From an uncultured Pelagibacteraceae bacterium (GTDB lineage Bacteria; Pseudomonadota; Alphaproteobacteria; Pelagibacterales; Pelagibacteraceae): a stretch of 64,000 bases of DNA. The translations under genes were made by a program, and so were the position numbers. Numbering within the stretch: position 1 is the first letter of the stretch; each line of letters opens with the position of its first letter. Location of the stretch: assembly GCA_902551985.1 (NCBI GenBank), contig CACDFI010000001.1, positions 62,001 through 126,000 of the forward strand, in the 5' to 3' direction. Shown in pieces: positions 61,562 to 64,000 of this stretch. The notes under the pieces were generated by a model. That model did no database searches, was not told where the DNA came from, and was given only the letters and a program-made list of their open reading frames with translations.

Positions 61562-61607
61562 CCTTGCCATTTATGGAGTGCCAGTTCGAGTCTGGCCGAG
61601 GGCACCA
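61522..61607 (+). tRNA. tRNA-Leu (anticodon UAA)
   Basis: Complete class II tRNA. Acceptor stem GCCCTCG/CGAGGGC closes at 61522 and 61603; the anticodon arm AAGGA-CTTAAAA-TCCTT gives anticodon TAA; a variable arm and a T-arm with GTTCGAGTC follow; discriminator A at 61604 and encoded CCA at 61605-61607. nadK starts 5 bases later. Its 5' half is duplicated at 58689. Confidence 0.95.
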
Positions 61608-61611
61608 CTAA

Positions 61612-62382
61612 ATGATTAATCCACATATTCTTTTTGATAATACCAAACAGTCAAAAAAGATTAAAAATTATTTAGATCACAATATCAAAAATGTTTCTCT
61701 TAATAGATGCAATTTAATAATTGTTATTGGAGGAGATGGCTTCATGCTTTCGTCATTAAAAAAATATAATAAATATAAAAAACCTTTTTATGGAATTAAT
61801 GCTGGTAGTTATGGTTTTTTAATGAATAAATTTTCATCAAAAAGCACTATTAGAAATTTATCTAAAGCAAAACAAGTTTCGATTTCTCCTTTAGAAATGA
61901 GTGTTAAAAATAAGTATAATAAAACTAAAAAGTCTATTGCTATCAATGAAGTCTCAATTTTAAGACAAAGTAGACAAACTGCATCGCTTGAAATTTCTAA
62001 CGGTTCGCAAAAAATTATTAAAAAACTAGTTTCTGATGGTGTATTGATATCAACACCAGCAGGAAGTACCGCGTATAATATGTCAGTTTATGGACCAATA
62101 TTAAATTTAGACTCTAAAAAACTTTCTATTAGGCCTATTAGTGCTTTTAGACCTAGAAGATGGAAGGGTAGAATTGTGAGCGATAAATCAAAAATTACAA
62201 TTAAAAATTTAAATATTAACAAAAGACCAATAAGTGCGGTTGCTGACAATTACGAAGTTAGAAATGCAAAGACTATATCAATTAGTATAAATAAAAGAGT
62301 TAAGTTTAATCTTTTATATGATTCAAACAGAAGTCTTCAAAAAAAAATAAAAATAGAGCAAATCAGAAAAGAAACTAATTAA
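61612..62382 (+). CDS. nadK: NAD kinase
   Basis: 256 residues. The catalytic 'IVIGGDGFML' (GGDG) loop and 'VSDGVLISTPAGSTAYN' are both present, with the NAD-binding 'NAGSYGFLMN'. It phosphorylates NAD+ to NADP+. The ATG is 5 bases after the tRNA-Leu CCA, so processing of the tRNA 3' end would leave an almost leaderless message. Its stop shares one base with the next start (TAATG). Confidence 0.94.
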   Translation: MINPHILFDNTKQSKKIKNYLDHNIKNVSLNRCNLIIVIGGDGFMLSSLKKYNKYKKPFYGINAGSYGFLMNKFSSKSTIRNLSKAKQVSISPLEMSVKNKYNKTKKSIAINEVSILRQSRQTASLEISNGSQKIIKKLVSDGVLISTPAGSTAYNMSVYGPILNLDSKKLSIRPISAFRPRRWKGRIVSDKSKITIKNLNINKRPISAVADNYEVRNAKTISISINKRVKFNLLYDSNRSLQKKIKIEQIRKETN

Positions 62383-63530
62383 TGATTAATAAAAATTTTG
62401 GGTTTGGTACTCAAATTAGAAAATCTCCATATTTTGATGCAACAGTAAGGTGGGGAGCAACAGGTTTTTCAGTTTATAACCATATGTATATACCTCGCGA
62501 TTTTGGAGATCCAGAGCAGAATTTTTGGAATCTTATACAAACAGCAATTCTTTGTGATGTAGCTGTTGAAAGACAAGTAGAAATTACTGGACCTGATGCT
62601 TATAAATTTATTCAATTATTAACGCCAAGAGATTTATCAAAATTATCAATCGGTCAGTGTAAATATGTTTTAATTACAAACTCAGAGGGTGGTATTTTAA
62701 ATGACCCTGTTCTTTTAAGACTAGGAGAAAATCATTTTTGGTTATCTTTAGGAGATAGTGATATTTTGCTATGGGCACAAGGGGTTGCAATTAATTCAGG
62801 ATTAGATGTAAAAATATCAGAACCAGATGTTTCTCCACTTCAATTACAAGGGCCAAAGTCAGCTGAAATTATGATAAAATTATTTGGGGATAATATAAAA
62901 GATTTAAAATATTATTGGTTTAGAGAATTAAAATTAGATGGAATTCCATTAATAGTGTCTCGAACTGGCTGGTCTAGTGAATTTGGCTATGAATTATTTT
63001 TGAGAGATGGATCAAAAGGTAATGATCTTTACGAAAAAATAATGGAGGCAGGGAAAGATTTTGGGATTAAACCAGGTCATACATCTTCAATAAGAAGAAT
63101 AGAAGGTGGTATGCTCTCTTATCATGCAGATGCTGATATTAATACAAATCCATTTGAATTGGGTTTAGATCGTTTAGTTAACCTAGATAGTGAAATAAAT
63201 TTTATAGGCAAGAAAGCACTTAAAAAAATTAAGACTAGTGGAATAAAAAGACTACAAGTAGGTTTAGAACTTAAATGTGAGAGGTTAACTGGTCCTAACA
63301 CAAAATTCTGGCCATTAAGAGCTAATAATAAAATCATTGGAAAAGTAACTTCAGCTGTTTATTCACCACGTTTAAAAAAAAATATTGCTTTAGCAATAGT
63401 AGATATTGACTACTCAAAAATTGGCTTAGAAATGGAGTTTCTAATTGATAATAAAAGTTTTAAATGCGAGGTTGTTGAGAAACCATTTTTTGATCCAAAA
63501 AAACTTATTACCTCAAAATCATTAATGTAG
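62382..63530 (+). CDS. GcvT-family aminomethyltransferase, DmdA-like
   Basis: 382 residues of the folate-binding GcvT fold. 'YNHMYIPRDFGDPEQNF', 'VERQVEITGPDA' and 'LLTPRDLSKL' resemble the DMSP demethylase DmdA of SAR11 more than glycine cleavage T-protein, and 'SRTGWSSEFGYELFL' occupies the folate/substrate loop. It probably moves a one-carbon unit to tetrahydrofolate. Divergence from DmdA as I remember it makes it more likely a DmdA-related paralogue than DmdA itself. Coupled to nadK by one base. Confidence 0.78.
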   Translation: MINKNFGFGTQIRKSPYFDATVRWGATGFSVYNHMYIPRDFGDPEQNFWNLIQTAILCDVAVERQVEITGPDAYKFIQLLTPRDLSKLSIGQCKYVLITNSEGGILNDPVLLRLGENHFWLSLGDSDILLWAQGVAINSGLDVKISEPDVSPLQLQGPKSAEIMIKLFGDNIKDLKYYWFRELKLDGIPLIVSRTGWSSEFGYELFLRDGSKGNDLYEKIMEAGKDFGIKPGHTSSIRRIEGGMLSYHADADINTNPFELGLDRLVNLDSEINFIGKKALKKIKTSGIKRLQVGLELKCERLTGPNTKFWPLRANNKIIGKVTSAVYSPRLKKNIALAIVDIDYSKIGLEMEFLIDNKSFKCEVVEKPFFDPKKLITSKSLM

Positions 63531-63533
63531 TAA

Positions 63534-63609
63534 TGGTGCCCCCGCACGGACTCGAACCGCGGACCTATTGATTACAAATCAATTGCTCTACCAGCTGAGC
63601 TACAAGGGC
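63534..63609 (-). tRNA. tRNA-Thr (anticodon UGU)
   Basis: Read on the minus strand from 63609: acceptor GCCCTTG pairs with CGGGGGC (two G-U pairs), D-arm AGCTCAGCTGGTAGAGC, anticodon arm ATTGA-TTTGTAA-TCAAT with anticodon TGT, T-arm GCGGTTCGAGTCCGTGC, discriminator A and encoded CCA (63536-63534). All parts are standard. Confidence 0.95.
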
Positions 63610-63650
63610 ATAAAGGGTTTTGTAATATCATTTGATATATTATCAAGAAA

Positions 63651-64000
63651 TTATTTTTGTTGATTTATGTAGTGAAAAACGATTGCAGCACTATTAGATA
63701 TGTTTAAACTTTCAACATTTTTATTTATGTTAATTTTTACTGAAAAGTCAGTGTATTTTTCCGTATGTTTTTTTAAACCATAACCTTCAGAGCCAAATAA
63801 TAAAATATTATTTCCAGTCCATTTAATTTGAGTAAAATCTTTATCACTATTTGCGGCAAAACCATAAACCCAAAAGTTTTTATCTCTAAGATATTTTAAT
63901 GTTGTGTTTATATTTGATACTTTAAAAATATTTAGATTTTCAACACAACCACTTGCAGATTTATACAATAATTTACTTTCACTAGGAAAATGCCTTTCTT
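63651..64000 (-). CDS. TrmH/RlmB-type rRNA 2'-O-methyltransferase, partial (3' part)
   Basis: The frame runs off the right edge (minus strand, N-terminus outside the window); about 115 residues are seen. 'LYKSASGCVENLNIFKV', 'ILLFGSEGYGLKKH' (motif 2) and 'NISNSAAIVFHYI' (motif 3, where SAM sits in the knot) identify a SPOUT methyltransferase of the RlmB/TrmH group. The TTG at 63968 is not the start because homology continues upstream. It methylates a ribose in rRNA or tRNA; the exact site is unknown. Confidence 0.82.
   Translation of the reverse strand, partial: ERHFPSESKLLYKSASGCVENLNIFKVSNINTTLKYLRDKNFWVYGFAANSDKDFTQIKWTGNNILLFGSEGYGLKKHTEKYTDFSVKININKNVESLNISNSAAIVFHYINQQK

Overview
The window looks like a chromosome segment of a SAR11-type alphaproteobacterium (Candidatus Pelagibacter or a close relative). 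This rests on the very low GC content, lysine/asparagine-rich proteins, tiny intergenic gaps, many 1-base TAATG and 4-base ATGA gene overlaps, and gene content typical of a streamlined marine heterotroph: TRAP and tripartite tricarboxylate transporters, TauE/SafE exporters, the methylcitrate cycle, glucosylglycerate synthesis and a DmdA/GcvT-like protein. The taxon is inferred from style and content, not from a marker-gene search.

Layout. 0-5.3 kb: end of a nitrilase, a MATE exporter, a DUF6165/glycosyltransferase-9 pair, a TauE/SafE permease and an AbrB-type membrane protein. 5.3-8.3 kb: a tctCBA carboxylate transporter behind a strong sigma70-type promoter. 8.3-14.4 kb: small metabolic and membrane genes (GT4, thioredoxin-like, gamma carbonic anhydrase, PNPOx-like, 3-hydroxyisobutyrate-dehydrogenase-like, MFS) and rpoZ with a long acidic tail. 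14.4-19.8 kb: a probable dicarboxylate (malonate?) module: a divergent CaiB-type CoA-transferase, TRAP dctPQM and malonyl-CoA decarboxylase, with a palindromic operator candidate over the dctP -10 box and a strong terminator hairpin between dctP and dctQ. 19.8-26.2 kb: dusA, a second TauE/SafE protein, phosphomannomutase, and class Ia ribonucleotide reductase with possible NrdR boxes. 26.2-30.5 kb: prpDBC and a phosphoglycolate-phosphatase-like gene.

30.5-40.4 kb: an acetyltransferase-only GlmU, glmS, a sulfotransferase-like protein, DAHP synthase II, nadE, cysS, cimA, trmJ and rpsD. 40.4-47.6 kb: a tightly overlapped reverse-strand purine operon (sfsA-map-purB-purC-purS-purQ-purL-bolA-grxD). 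47.6-58.6 kb: a molybdopterin-binding protein, a GGCT-like protein, glycosyltransferases, azlCD, a PhyH dioxygenase, a 590-residue secreted protein of unknown function, an FkbM methyltransferase, a cytochrome c/DUF4396/DUF4149 cluster and the glucosylglycerate pair gpgS-gpgP.

58.65-61.56 kb is the most unusual part: a 2,833-bp insertion between a truncated tRNA-Leu(UAA) (upstream flank plus 5' half) and an intact tRNA-Leu(UAA). It carries six small co-directional genes, including a PD-(D/E)XK nuclease and a GIY-YIG-like protein, has its own near-terminal direct repeats, and has no integrase. I read it as a non-autonomous integrative element. After it come nadK (5 nt after the tRNA CCA), a DmdA/GcvT-like gene, tRNA-Thr(UGU) and the end of a TrmH/RlmB-type methyltransferase.
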